The notes: generated by a model not told the origin, from the letters alone. A stretch of 64,000 bases of DNA from Mucilaginibacter frigoritolerans (GCF_007830615.1 NZ_VLLI01000019.1:35143-99142), one strand, 5' to 3'; positions 17,311-26,859 are shown, numbered from the stretch's first letter. Program-made: numbers and translations.

Positions 17311-17459
17311 AAAGGTAGCCCAAATCAGACTAAAACTCGAACTGCTCAGTTTAAAACTTACACACTTTAGCTGTTATAAATATTACATTTTAATTAGTTG
17401 AGTCATCTTTTGCTTAGGCCGTAAAAGGAACGTACTCAGATGAAATTTGTTTACATTTT

Positions 17460-18563
17460 TTACCAGTAACGCATAATACCTGCAACATAAGGCAGCCACT
17501 GATTTTTTGGAATCGACTTATCAAGATAAAAGTCGGGCGATATACCTTTATTATCAATGCTATTCTCAGGAATCCGTAAGCTTTTGGATGTACAGTACCA
17601 AAGCGTATATTTTCCATCCGGAGATGTTATGTAGTACATGTTGGATATATCTAATTCTCCCATAGTGGTTGTTCCAAACAATTTTACCTTTTTACTTTGC
17701 CGAGCCGCTAGCAGGAATTGCTCCGCTGTACTTCCATTATTTCCGTTAATCATTATGGCAACATTTTGAGGGAATTGAGTTACCTTTTGGTATCGAAAAG
17801 TCCTCACACTATCATGGAGCATGACGAATCTTCCGAGATTGGCATTAAGCTTTTTAAGATACCCAGCGTAAACAGCTTTGTCAGATGCGGAAACACTATT
17901 TTGCGACATGTAATCTTCCCAGATCTTATTATTGTGAGGCGTTGATAAACGCGCTACCGAAACATCCCTTATGGGGTTGGTATATACTATGGGAAGAATT
18001 TCATCAAAACTCGCGTCGTCGCCACCACCATTATCTCGGATGTCAATAATTAGGTTTTTCCTGGTATATATTAGTTCACTGTTAGCATGAATTACGCTGT
18101 CAATTGTTTTTTTATACTGTGACTCAAATGTAGCAATACGGAGATAAACAGTTGTCGAATCATACTCCTGCACGTATGGCTCACTATCTAAATGAATATT
18201 ATTGATTTTATTTTTTGACGGTCCAACACTTTTATTTTCCGAATCCTTATTTTTTTTAATATGAACTTGATTTACAATGAACCCAAAGTGTCCCACCCTG
18301 AAAAACTTGGCCCATTGCCGTATCGCAGAAACACAGGAATCTGGTTCGGTTATCTCGCCAACTTTATTTTCAAAAAGCTTATTATGTGTTTCGTAAGCCG
18401 CGTATCCTTTTTGATCAAGGATATATCTGAAACCTGCATCGTTTTCCTCAAACGCGGTTTTCATCCATTTAAAAGCAGTGCTGCAATCACATTTTTGGGC
18501 GAACGCAATATTGTCGGTTAAAAGTATCACTGCAAAAAAAATAATGTATTTAATTTTTTTCAT
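17460..18563 (-). CDS. Secreted S41-like peptidase family protein
   Basis: The frame is open from 18680, but the ATG at 18563 gives an ordinary signal peptide (MKKIKYIIFFAVILLTDNIA then FAQK), so the preferred length is 367 residues. The C-terminal half matches the S41/tail-specific protease (ClpP-like) core: NLIIDIRDNGGGDDASF, VAIMINGNNGSTAEQFLLAARQ and FGTTTMGELDISN, with the expected nucleophile Ser in GNNGSTAEQ. No PDZ domain is obvious. Family members cleave C-termini of exported proteins in the periplasm. It is isolated, lying between the AraC gene (convergent) and the RiPP operon (same strand, far upstream), and a link to either is not shown. Confidence 0.78.
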   Translation of the reverse strand: MKKIKYIIFFAVILLTDNIAFAQKCDCSTAFKWMKTAFEENDAGFRYILDQKGYAAYETHNKLFENKVGEITEPDSCVSAIRQWAKFFRVGHFGFIVNQVHIKKNKDSENKSVGPSKNKINNIHLDSEPYVQEYDSTTVYLRIATFESQYKKTIDSVIHANSELIYTRKNLIIDIRDNGGGDDASFDEILPIVYTNPIRDVSVARLSTPHNNKIWEDYMSQNSVSASDKAVYAGYLKKLNANLGRFVMLHDSVRTFRYQKVTQFPQNVAIMINGNNGSTAEQFLLAARQSKKVKLFGTTTMGELDISNMYYITSPDGKYTLWYCTSKSLRIPENSIDNKGISPDFYLDKSIPKNQWLPYVAGIMRYW

Positions 18564-19059
18564 TGAATTATAAGGGTAAATGCATTTCAAAAGTCGTATA
18601 AAAAAAAGAAATGTTGCATCCTTATAAATAACAGTGGATAGTATTGCATAATTGAAAGCTAAAGAAAACGGGCTATTCATCTATCTTTTGAGTAACCTAA
18701 TTATAATCAGCTGAGCATCTAATTGGATAAAAGCAAAAGTGCTTCAGTTTGTTAGCGAGGCCGCTAATATTGCTGGAGGTTAACTTATTTACTCCATAAA
18801 TAAATGTATCATCTTGAAAACGATTATATGGTACTTGCTTAAGCAATTCTGTCTTCTTGAAACGTTACCGCAATCATGTTTTTGACTTTAAAGTAAAAAA
18901 AGGGAGTTTTGTCATGCACCTCTCAGGTTTATGATTGATGGGTTGAAGGATGATTTCATTTCGTGGTAAGTTATAACCATCCGTTAACAAGCCACCTTTT
19001 AATCAGATATTATTGACCAGTATGTGCAGTGCGGATTAGAAAGTTGTGCGTTGAGCGCA
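18564..19059. other. 496-base gap without recognised gene
   Basis: This lies between the S41-like start and the end of the ABC exporter gene. I see a small perfect hairpin, TTAGCG-AGGC-CGCTAA (18752-18767), and otherwise AT-rich sequence with no recognisable ORF, RNA gene or exact TAnnTTTG box. It must hold the S41 promoter and the 3' end of the RiPP operon transcript. Confidence 0.4.
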
Positions 19060-21276
19060 TCAATTGCCTAACTCTAACTGATTTTTAACGAGATCGAAAT
19101 ATTCATTCCTAGATTCAACTAACTCGCGATGATTACCAGTCTCAACAATAGTTCCTTGCTTCATGACCAAGATTTGGTCAGCTTTTTTTACAGTTGACAG
19201 TCTATGCGCAATGATTATTACAGTTTTGCTTTTGAAAAAAGCTTGTAATTTGTCATGAATAATTTTTTCATTTTCTGCGTCCAAAGAAGATGTTGCTTCA
19301 TCAAGGAAAATATAGTGCGGGTCTTTGTAAACTGCTCGAGCAATAAGAATTCTTTGCTTTTGACCTCCCGAAATGCCATTACCTTTTGAACCTACTCTCG
19401 TTTTTAGACCAAGTGGCAATTCTTTGATAAACTCGTTTAGATTGGCTATATCAATCGCTTTTTCAAGCTTTTCATAGTTGATGATTTCATCTCCCGTGGC
19501 TATGTTCCTTTCTATACTGTCGGAAAAAATATAACCATCCTGCATAACTACTCCACAATTCTTTCTTAGGCTGGTTGGCGAAATATCTTTTAAATTAATA
19601 TCACCAAATATAATGTCCCCGAGGATTGGCTCGTAAAATTTCAAAAGAATTTTCAACAATGTTGTTTTTCCGCTTCCACTGGCGCCTACTATCGCTGTAA
19701 CCTTTCCCTCCGGTATCAAAATATCTATATCCTTTAATACAAATGGCGATTGAGGTCCCTCATATTGAAAAGAAATATTCTTAATGTCAATCCCTTTTTT
19801 TATGGAGCCGTTATTCCCGAATTTGTTTTCAAACAATAAAATTAATTGCTCCTGCTCTTCTACGGGATGATTTTGAACCTCGCTAAGACGCAGAAGGCTC
19901 AGTTTCGCATCCTGCGCTGACCGAAAAAAACTGATCAGCTGAAAAACCGGTGAATTCATTTGCCCGATAATATATGAAACACTTAATAGTGCTCCTAAAG
20001 ACATATGCCCCTGAACGACAAACGTGGCAGCCAAGAAAGTTACCAAAATATTTTTCAGCTGATTTATAAACTCAAAACCCGATGTTTGCACCTGTTCAAA
20101 CTTCAAAATACGAACGTTTATATCGAACAGCCTTTGTTGGATTTCCTCCCATTCTTTTCTTTTATAGTCTTCAAACTGATTGAGTTTCATTTCTGAAACC
20201 CCATCAACTATTTCATAAATTGATTGCTGATTCTCAATTCTTTGCTGGAATCGAAAATAATCTAAAATTCTCCTCTTTCGCATCCAGAACAGCGACCAAA
20301 ATACAGAAATGGCGGTCAACGAAACATATACCACCAGTATTCGAAAATCATAAAACCATAGAAAAGCAAAAAAAACGGAAAAAGTTACAATGGAAAATAA
20401 TGTTAAAAGACTTTGAGATGTGAGGAAATTCTCTATCCGCTCGTGGTCCTGAATACGTTGATTGAAGTCTCCCATTAATTTTGTGTCAAAAAAACGAATT
20501 GGGAGTGCCAAAAGTCTTTTTAGAAAATCAGATATAATCTTAATGTTAATTTTAGTTCCAACAATCAGGGCAATCCAATTTCGCAGAACGCCAAAAATGA
20601 TATTACCTAAAAAGAACACTAACTGAGCAAGCAGTATATAGGAAATAATGGTTAAATTTTTCTTACTCACTCCATCGTCAATGAGACGCTGCGTTAAAAC
20701 TGGAAACACAAAAGTCGTAAGTGTGCCCAATAATAATAACAGCATCATCCAAAACATTTGTTTTTTGAATGGAGTAAGATAATTGATCAAATGCTTAATT
20801 GATAGGGTCTCTTCTTTTGGAAGGGTTTTCTCATAGAAGGCAGTGGTAGGTCTCAAAAACAATGCGACACCTTTGTCGTCTCCGACGATCCACGATTTTT
20901 TAAATTTCTCCTCGGATAGCGAAATTATTCCATGTGCCGGATCCGCTATTTTAAAATAAATTTTTCGGCTTGTAAAACGACGGTAAACCTGGTACAGTAC
21001 AACAAAATGATTTTGATTCCAATGCAGGATGCAAGGTAAAAACTCATCTGAAATGGCGGAAGTATCTACTTCAGCAGCGAAACTTTTAAATCCGATTTCC
21101 TCAGCGGCTTCTGTTATTCCCATCAATGAAACACCATCACGGGTTAGATAGCTTTTGTCGCGGATGTATTGAACGCCGATATCCTTTCCATATGACGCCG
21201 CAACCATGGCCAGGCAGGCTGGGCCGCAGTCCATATAATCCTTTTGAGGAATGAATTTTTGTTTAACTGATCGCAT
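19060..21276 (-). CDS. Peptidase-containing ABC exporter (C39 double-glycine protease, PCAT)
   Basis: 738 residues, the usual length for a PCAT. The N-terminal C39 peptidase has Cys17 in DCGPACLAM, His90 in NHFVVL and Asp112 in ADPAHG, so the catalytic triad is intact. A six-helix exporter TM domain follows (about 165-445). The ATPase has Walker A GASGSGKTT (near 530), signature ISGGQKQR and Walker B YIFLDEATSSLD. The family cuts the leader after a Gly-Gly motif and exports the mature peptide across the inner membrane. Its start overlaps the radical SAM gene by 14 bases, so the two are translationally linked. The obvious substrate is the LKGG-bearing precursor at 22944-23192. Confidence 0.95.
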   Translation of the reverse strand: MRSVKQKFIPQKDYMDCGPACLAMVAASYGKDIGVQYIRDKSYLTRDGVSLMGITEAAEEIGFKSFAAEVDTSAISDEFLPCILHWNQNHFVVLYQVYRRFTSRKIYFKIADPAHGIISLSEEKFKKSWIVGDDKGVALFLRPTTAFYEKTLPKEETLSIKHLINYLTPFKKQMFWMMLLLLLGTLTTFVFPVLTQRLIDDGVSKKNLTIISYILLAQLVFFLGNIIFGVLRNWIALIVGTKINIKIISDFLKRLLALPIRFFDTKLMGDFNQRIQDHERIENFLTSQSLLTLFSIVTFSVFFAFLWFYDFRILVVYVSLTAISVFWSLFWMRKRRILDYFRFQQRIENQQSIYEIVDGVSEMKLNQFEDYKRKEWEEIQQRLFDINVRILKFEQVQTSGFEFINQLKNILVTFLAATFVVQGHMSLGALLSVSYIIGQMNSPVFQLISFFRSAQDAKLSLLRLSEVQNHPVEEQEQLILLFENKFGNNGSIKKGIDIKNISFQYEGPQSPFVLKDIDILIPEGKVTAIVGASGSGKTTLLKILLKFYEPILGDIIFGDINLKDISPTSLRKNCGVVMQDGYIFSDSIERNIATGDEIINYEKLEKAIDIANLNEFIKELPLGLKTRVGSKGNGISGGQKQRILIARAVYKDPHYIFLDEATSSLDAENEKIIHDKLQAFFKSKTVIIIAHRLSTVKKADQILVMKQGTIVETGNHRELVESRNEYFDLVKNQLELGN

Positions 21277-22558
21277 AGAAAAACTTCTCCCTAATTAAAC
21301 TTGTTTTTTTCTCTTCATCAAAGCCATTGACACAATAGTCAATATTCTCATGTTCAATAGCCTGCTGAGAACAGCCGCCGTTGCATATTGGCATAATTCT
21401 GCATTCTAGGCATGGTTTGTTTTTAAATTTCGAGTTCATTCGGCGCTCGTATTTTTCATTCCAGATGAGATTGCCCTCGCTATCAATATGACCTTCCCTA
21501 TTTGCAGTCTCGAAATCGCGTGCCGTGCATTTGAATAGGTCCCCGTTATAATTTATAGTGGCATGGTTCCTTTTATCGGCATAGCATGATTCCCTAACAA
21601 AATCCCAAGTTGCTTTAAAGCTAGTGTTAAAACCCCATTCCCTAAAATATTTAACTACATCTTGGATGTCCCTGGATAAGTCCTTTTCATTTTGCCAAAC
21701 TTCATGGAATGAAAAGAATAGTTTTTCGCGAGTTTCCATGTTTAAATCCAGGAAATCCGCAGCTATCCTCATAATGCCTTCGTTTAAAGTTTCTTTTGAA
21801 ATATTGAGTCGTACAGTTACCCTGAAACCATTACTTGCAGCCAGTTTGATATTACTTATAATTTCGTCATAAGAGCCCCTGTTTTCCGAGACGAATCTCA
21901 CCTGATTGTGCCGTTCCCTATGACCATCTAAAGTAATTTGAAAACTTTGAACATTAAGCTTTTTACACTTATCAAGCTTCTCCTGATTTAATAAAAAACC
22001 ATTCGTTGTAAAACCGGTACCAAACGCTATTCCCTTTCCATTCATTATTTCACAGGCCTTTTCAAGAATTGGCACCACAGTTGTATCGAAGTACAATAAA
22101 GGTTCACCGCCAAACCAATTTATTGAGAACGCCCTGAGATCTTTTTTTTCATCGACAATTTTTTGCATCAGTTTCCCAACTGATGAAATCACATCAACAT
22201 TCATTTTGGATTGTCTGATGTGTGTTTCGTAACAATACCAGCATTTGAAGTTACAATTCATAGTTGGATTTATGGTTAATTGAAATACGTGTTCATTTTC
22301 ATGATCGACCTCTTGAACCATCCTTTTCACTTCGTTGAGTTCATCAAAATCTATATCAACAATAAAACCCTTATCGACAAGATGATTGTAAAAATCTTCA
22401 TGAATGTCTTTTAACTCATCTAAGTTTTTAAAGTGGATTGCTGATTTAAGCATTTCATATAACTCTGGCATCAAAATAATAAAGTCATTTTTTAATGCAT
22501 TGAAACCTATGATTTTATCCTCATAAGGAAAGAACGTATTATATCTACTAATTTTCAT
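21263..22558 (-). CDS. Radical SAM/SPASM peptide maturase
   Basis: 431 residues. An N-terminal region (about 1-90) looks like a peptide-recognition (RRE-like) segment by position only. The radical SAM cluster site is TMNCNFKCWYCYE with Cys102, Cys106 and Cys109; INWFGGEPLLYF is the GGE SAM-binding motif. The C-terminal SPASM region supplies further Cys (SCYAD, LFKCTARD, CLECRIMPICNGGC, YCVNGF) for auxiliary Fe-S clusters. Such enzymes make radical-based cross-links (for example Cys thioethers) in peptides. It directly follows two precursor genes and overlaps the exporter, so its substrate is very likely the CGN-repeat peptide. Which bond it makes cannot be told. Confidence 0.93.
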   Translation of the reverse strand: MKISRYNTFFPYEDKIIGFNALKNDFIILMPELYEMLKSAIHFKNLDELKDIHEDFYNHLVDKGFIVDIDFDELNEVKRMVQEVDHENEHVFQLTINPTMNCNFKCWYCYETHIRQSKMNVDVISSVGKLMQKIVDEKKDLRAFSINWFGGEPLLYFDTTVVPILEKACEIMNGKGIAFGTGFTTNGFLLNQEKLDKCKKLNVQSFQITLDGHRERHNQVRFVSENRGSYDEIISNIKLAASNGFRVTVRLNISKETLNEGIMRIAADFLDLNMETREKLFFSFHEVWQNEKDLSRDIQDVVKYFREWGFNTSFKATWDFVRESCYADKRNHATINYNGDLFKCTARDFETANREGHIDSEGNLIWNEKYERRMNSKFKNKPCLECRIMPICNGGCSQQAIEHENIDYCVNGFDEEKKTSLIREKFFYAIS

Positions 22559-22619
22559 GGAATATAATTTTTAATGGTGAATAAGAGTTGTCATTTTAAA
22601 AGCTCTAATTAATATTTCG

Positions 22620-22860
22620 TTAAATGGATAAATCACAAATACCGCCGCAGTTCCCACAGTTTAAGCAGTTGGCAATATTGTCATCGGGCGGCCAACGGCA
22701 ATTCCTGTGTTTGCTTTTTTTACCTGAGATCTTTCTTTATTTAGCAATTGCTTGGAACTGGGGTAGCAAAGCTTTCCTTTAAAGTTTTGCTTTTAGCTAC
22801 AGCAAGCTGTACATGTGAGAAGATTGCGTCAAAAATCTCGATCATTTGTTTTCTTTCCAT
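22620..22860 (-). pseudogene. Decayed second RiPP precursor (frameshifted)
   Basis: The minus strand from ATG at 22860 reads MERKQMIEIFDAIFS...TLKESFATPVPSNC and stops after 39 codons. This resembles the leader of the intact precursor (MEKKELSKVFHTMFS...LKGGFATL). In another frame the DNA just downstream continues with SSKQLLNK, like SSSQMLK, and in a third frame with NCRWPPDDNIANCLNCGNCG then GICDLSI and a stop at 22620-22622, matching NCGCPPPDNNGNCGNCGTC. So a homologous precursor is split by at least one, probably two, frameshifts. The pre-start sequence AAAGAAATGGAA is also shared. A sequencing error is possible, but two shifts favour decay of a gene duplicate. Confidence 0.75.
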
Positions 22861-22943
22861 TTCTTTAAAATTTAAGACAATCAATTAAAAGCTTAAAAAA
22901 GGGGCTTCTTCTTTGTACAATAGAGTCAGCCCCTTTACATAAA

Positions 22944-23192
22944 TTAACTAGCCGGGTTGCAAGTACCGCAATTGCCACAGTTACCGTTGTTGTCCGGTGG
23001 TGGACAACCGCAATTGCCACAGTTGCCGCAGTTACCATTGTTGGTAGCGTCGACACCACCCTTTAACTTTAACATTTGGCTTGACGATAGCGTCGCGAAA
23101 CCGCCCTTTAATCTTCCATTTTCGTTATCCTCTACTATATTGGTATCGGAAAACATGGTATGGAAAACCTTACTGAGTTCTTTTTTTTCCAT
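22944..23192 (-). CDS. RiPP precursor: double-glycine leader with Cys-rich CGN-repeat core
   Basis: 82 residues. The leader (1-46) ends LSSSQMLKLKGG, the classic Bacteroidetes GG leader; a second GG motif (RLKGG) lies at 27-31. The predicted core (47-82) holds seven Cys (55, 58, 61, 63, 72, 75, 78) in two blocks of C-G-N triplets separated by CPPPDNNG. The only Ser/Thr in the core are Thr50, Thr77 and the terminal Ser82. The gene sits between the TonB receptor and the frameshifted sister precursor, radical SAM maturase and C39 exporter, all on the same strand. I infer modification by the radical SAM enzyme and/or LanB, cleavage after Gly46 and export. The mature structure is unknown. Confidence 0.92.
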   Translation of the reverse strand: MEKKELSKVFHTMFSDTNIVEDNENGRLKGGFATLSSSQMLKLKGGVDATNNGNCGNCGNCGCPPPDNNGNCGNCGTCNPAS

Positions 23193-23227
23193 TTCTTTAA
23201 ATTTTTAAAATTATTGAACTAATATTT

Positions 23228-23242
23228 GCTTTGAATCAAAGC
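23228..23242. promoter_or_regulatory. Small inverted repeat upstream of the precursor
   Basis: GCTTTG-AAT-CAAAGC is a perfect 6-bp inverted repeat 36 bases before the precursor start codon, in the 106-base gap after the TonB receptor gene. It could be a regulator site or a hairpin that sets precursor mRNA level relative to the receptor. I saw no exact TAnnTTTG -7 box here. Confidence 0.35.
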
Positions 23243-23298
23243 GTTATTTAAGCACTACCCTGACTATGTACACTTATCAGAATCGCGAATAAATCGAA

Positions 23299-25707
23299 TT
23301 AATTTGCCCGACCCTTGTCGTCGAATTTTACGTTCCTATTATTCGTCTTTACCTTTTTATTTCCGAAAGAATAGGTTACAGATAATGTTAGTTTTCGAGC
23401 GTCTGCATAGTTTTTATACTCCTGATAAAAGGTTGTATAAAAAGCTTCGCCGTGGCTGTATTGTTGTTTTAGTAAATCGTTTATAGCTAGGTTCATTTGT
23501 AATGTCCTGTCCAGTAAGGAAATTTTCAACCCAGTACTCAAATTGCCCCTCGAGTAATTCCTGATATTGCCACTGTAGTTGCCGAAAAATTCATTATAGC
23601 TAAGAAGTGCAGTGACAGTTTTAGATTTGTTTATATTTACGGAATTGAATATGTTGGCGTATGCTGACACCCCATTTTTTGCGACAGTATTTGAAATACT
23701 GGTTTGCGATGTCATATAACTCAAGTTCATGCTTGGCGTGAATCCCCAAACATTAAAAAAGAAGTCATTATAAAATAAAGATGTACCTACAGATTTTTGA
23801 GTAATGTAGTTTGCTTGAGTATTTATTTGAACTCCATTTTCTAATTGCGTTATATAAGCGTTTCCATTAGTCCAAACACTGCCATAGACGGTGAGATTTA
23901 TTTTACTTCTTGTATAACCGAATTCTAAGTTGTGAGTGTAGGATGGCTGTAATTCAGGATTGCCTGCATAATAAATATAAGGATTCGAGTAATTCCTAAA
24001 AGGGTTTAACAGGCTAAAATTAGGCCGGTTAATCCTTTCTGAATAATTCAAATAGAAGGTATTATTTTGATTGGGAGTAAATGTTAGATAAAAAGTAGGG
24101 AATAATTTACCGTATTGGTCGCTGTTTGGTTGTGCAAGTGTCTGCGAATAGTCGTTAATGAACGTATATTCATATCTTAAGCCAGCCTTGATCGTCCATA
24201 GCTTGCTTAGTTTTTTGCTCGCGCTGATATACCCGGCAATGTTGTTTTCACGGTAAGAAAAATCATCGCTGTTATTATAATCAAATGATGATTCACCATT
24301 TATGATGTTGTAATAGTCTTGGCTTGATTTATTAATAAAGCGGGTAAATTTTCCGCCGGTTTCAATCAGTATCCAATTATAAGGCAGGGTAAAATCAACC
24401 TGACCTGAATATATCCGATAATTCAACTGATTTTGTGTCAATACTTGATTTATATTGCCATCCGATAAATTACCAGTAATGAAGTTGACGGTATTATAAG
24501 GGTTCGTAGTTAATAAGTTAGCGTTAAATTCTACTTTTTTGCCATTCTCGCCTATTTTTCTGGATGCATATAAGTTGGATTGAAAAATATCGCTTGTACC
24601 ATTCTGAAGCGAGCGTGTATTGAGGGTCGAGTCAAGTGAGCTATTTGTAAGATATTTCAAATTGTAAAGCATGCTTCTATCCGTACTCGTTTTGTTGTAA
24701 TCCGCATAAAGCCCAATTGTTGTCTTATTATCTATCTTATAGTCAAGAGTATATGTTGCTCCATATAATGAGCTTTTGTTGCTACTGTTATAATTTGTTA
24801 ATACGCTGGTGGTACCTATGATGTCGTTGTATCCGCTAACAGTGACCGGATTATCCGATTGCTTCAATATTAATGTCGAACTAATCTTAGAACTTTGATA
24901 GTTCAAGTTGAAGTTATTACCGAACCCGCTTTTGGTTGCCTGGCTAAACGATGCGGTATAACTACCATTCCACCCCAGATAAGGGTTTTTCTTTAATAAG
25001 ATATTTATAATTCCACCATTACCTTGTGCATCGTATTTCGCTGGAGGAGTAGTAATAACTTCTACTTTAGCGATATTTTCCGATTTAATTGACTTTAAAT
25101 AATTTATTAGCTCGATACCAGATAGATAAATCATACGGTCATTAACCATTATTGAAACTGCCCCCTTTCCAACGATAGAGATTCCTGAATTTTCGTCGGC
25201 GTTAACCAGTGGTGTATTTTGCAAAACGCCGATCGCATCGGTACCCTGAGAACTCGGAAGATTTTCTACATTCACCACTAGTCTGTCAACCTTACGTTCT
25301 ATTAAGTTTTTACGGGCTGTTATATCTACGGATTTTAACATCACAACCTCGTCGATTATGATGTTTCCCAGATTTTGATCACTTTCAATTGTTATCTGTT
25401 TGGTTAGGAGCGGGTGACCGAATTGCTCGAATAACAAAGTATAGTTACCCTTCGTAACCTTTAACGTAAAAATTCCGGCAGTGTCAGTTATCGTCTTGCC
25501 GCCCTTTAGGCTATCATTTCTCAAAACAACGTTTATAAAGCTTACCGGCTTGTTTGCATTGTCTAAAACTTTTCCGCTAATGGAATACTCTTGCGCATAA
25601 GAATAATGTACTTTGATAATCAATAAAAAAATTAAAAAGAATATGATAGATATTTTCACAGGATGTTTTTGATATGCTGATAAATTTTTAGCGACATAAA
25701 AAATCAT
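23299..25707 (-). CDS. TonB-dependent receptor-like outer membrane protein of the RiPP operon
   Basis: 802 residues. A signal segment at about 18-38 ends HYSYAQ. A CarboxypepD_reg-like domain follows (about 42-125: ISGKVLDNANKPVSFINVVL), then a plug-like region (IGVLQNTPLVNADENSGISIVGKG, AKVEVITTPPAKYDAQGNGGIINI) and an outer-membrane barrel of the OMP_b-brl_3 type ending in TLSVTYSFGNKK. It lacks SusC signatures and has no SusD partner. It heads the precursor-maturase-exporter operon, so it may take back the peptide (or a metal-peptide complex), act as immunity or signal receptor, or help export across the outer membrane. The direction of transport is not shown by sequence. Confidence 0.85.
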   Translation of the reverse strand: MIFYVAKNLSAYQKHPVKISIIFFLIFLLIIKVHYSYAQEYSISGKVLDNANKPVSFINVVLRNDSLKGGKTITDTAGIFTLKVTKGNYTLLFEQFGHPLLTKQITIESDQNLGNIIIDEVVMLKSVDITARKNLIERKVDRLVVNVENLPSSQGTDAIGVLQNTPLVNADENSGISIVGKGAVSIMVNDRMIYLSGIELINYLKSIKSENIAKVEVITTPPAKYDAQGNGGIINILLKKNPYLGWNGSYTASFSQATKSGFGNNFNLNYQSSKISSTLILKQSDNPVTVSGYNDIIGTTSVLTNYNSSNKSSLYGATYTLDYKIDNKTTIGLYADYNKTSTDRSMLYNLKYLTNSSLDSTLNTRSLQNGTSDIFQSNLYASRKIGENGKKVEFNANLLTTNPYNTVNFITGNLSDGNINQVLTQNQLNYRIYSGQVDFTLPYNWILIETGGKFTRFINKSSQDYYNIINGESSFDYNNSDDFSYRENNIAGYISASKKLSKLWTIKAGLRYEYTFINDYSQTLAQPNSDQYGKLFPTFYLTFTPNQNNTFYLNYSERINRPNFSLLNPFRNYSNPYIYYAGNPELQPSYTHNLEFGYTRSKINLTVYGSVWTNGNAYITQLENGVQINTQANYITQKSVGTSLFYNDFFFNVWGFTPSMNLSYMTSQTSISNTVAKNGVSAYANIFNSVNINKSKTVTALLSYNEFFGNYSGNIRNYSRGNLSTGLKISLLDRTLQMNLAINDLLKQQYSHGEAFYTTFYQEYKNYADARKLTLSVTYSFGNKKVKTNNRNVKFDDKGRAN

Positions 25708-25913
25708 TGTTTCTAGGCACCACCATTCTCATAGTTTAATACTTAAAAAGACATATATTTCTTAATATCACCGCAGGCCGGACTCACCACTTTTCTTACT
25801 TTGAAAGTTGTTTATATTTTCATAGTAAGCTAAAAAATTATACCAACTGCATGTTTTATTATATTATATTAGCTTTAATTACATTTATGACCTATAAAAC
25901 CTAATCAGCTTAT

Positions 25914-26642
25914 ATGGAATTAAAGTGCATCATTATCGACGATGAACCGCATGCCATCTCCGAGCTTAAAGAGCTGACGCATTGTTTATCCAGTTTACAT
26001 GTGATTAAAACATTCATGGATACATCTGAAGCCATTGATTTTTTACAAAATCACGGTCCGGTTGATTTTGTATTCTCAGACATTAACATGCCCGGATTGA
26101 ACGGCATAGATGCTGCACTAGTCTTAAGAAAATATTGCCATTTTTTGATCTTTGTTTCAGCACATAGTGAATTTGCCCTAGACGCATATGGAGTTAGCGC
26201 AAGTGCTTACTTGCTTAAACCGGTCAGCCAAGGGAATTTTGTACAAAAAGTGGATGAACTTATTGCAAAGTTGCCTTCTGTCGGACAGGCACAACAAAAA
26301 GAAGACGATGTTCTTTTTATCAAAGGAAATTCCAAAAACAATTTTATCAAAGTTAATTACAATGATATCATCTACATTGAAGGACTGCTGAACTATGTTA
26401 TTATTTATACAGAAAGAGATAAACTCATTACGTACATGGGGCTAACAGAAATTTTACAAAAACTTGGACGAACTGACCTATTTTTTCGAATAAATAAATC
26501 AATGATAATTTCCACTAATCACATTCGGCAGGTTAATGGTAATATGGTATATTTATCGAACAATGCTCCATTGGGGATAGGTAGAAGCTATAGAAGTGCG
26601 TTTCAAGAATACATCTTGAAACGCACATTAAATAATCTGTAG
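25914..26642 (+). CDS. LytTR-family response regulator
   Basis: 242 residues. The receiver domain (about 4-120) has the acidic pair Asp9/Asp10, phospho-acceptor Asp56 in FVFSDINMPG and Lys102 in AYLLKPVS. The LytTR DNA-binding domain (about 138-238) shows IKVNYNDIIYIEGLLNYVIIYT and FFRINKSMIISTNHI. Start is 206 bases divergent from the TonB receptor gene, so it probably controls the RiPP operon across this shared gap. The partner kinase is 217 bases downstream on the same strand, but a terminator lies between them. LytTR regulators of this type often control peptide or bacteriocin genes in other phyla; that role is inferred here. Confidence 0.93.
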   Translation: MELKCIIIDDEPHAISELKELTHCLSSLHVIKTFMDTSEAIDFLQNHGPVDFVFSDINMPGLNGIDAALVLRKYCHFLIFVSAHSEFALDAYGVSASAYLLKPVSQGNFVQKVDELIAKLPSVGQAQQKEDDVLFIKGNSKNNFIKVNYNDIIYIEGLLNYVIIYTERDKLITYMGLTEILQKLGRTDLFFRINKSMIISTNHIRQVNGNMVYLSNNAPLGIGRSYRSAFQEYILKRTLNNL

Positions 26643-26703
26643 CTGGCCTTACCAAAAGTGCGTTGTTGTCACCGTCGTTGCCGTCGCTGTAGTTGGGTCG
26701 GTT

Positions 26704-26736
26704 GTTTCTGGAAGGATGCAACCAGAAACATTTTTT
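26704..26736 (+). terminator. Intrinsic terminator after the LytTR gene
   Basis: GTTTCTGG (26704-26711) pairs with CCAGAAAC (26722-26729) around a 10-base loop and is followed by A and six T. This separates the response regulator transcript from the kinase-dehydratase part, or attenuates read-through. Confidence 0.75.
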
Positions 26737-26799
26737 CGGATAAATGTAAAATGTTTTTTTCTTTTGAGATTTGGGATTTTTTTTGACGCTTTCATAATA

Positions 26800-26821
26800 A
26801 CTATTGTTTTTTTTCAATAGT
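26800..26821. repeat. ACTATTG inverted repeat around a T-run
   Basis: ACTATTG (26800-26806), eight T, CAATAGT (26815-26821): a perfect 7-bp inverted repeat 39 bases before the kinase start. Possible operator for the kinase-lanB unit; function unknown. Confidence 0.3.
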
Positions 26822-26859
26822 ATCTCTGAGCGTCTTCACAGACATTTTTTTTATAGTAG

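Noticed and set aside
17460..18563. S41-like peptidase as a second leader protease of the RiPP cluster
   Set aside because: It is about 500 bases beyond the end of the exporter gene, has its own signal peptide, and the C39 domain already provides leader cleavage.
22865..23208. Two other ORFs on both strands over the precursor (rich in Val/Thr/Ala or Pro/Gln/Leu repeats)
   Set aside because: They are other-frame readings of the CGN codon repeats; only the 82-residue frame has a GG leader and a fitting context.
26533..26817. 94-codon minus-strand ORF with NYSDGNDGDNNA, which looked like a further peptide core
   Set aside because: It lies mostly antisense to the LytTR 3' end and across its terminator, has no GG leader, and ends inside the real gene.
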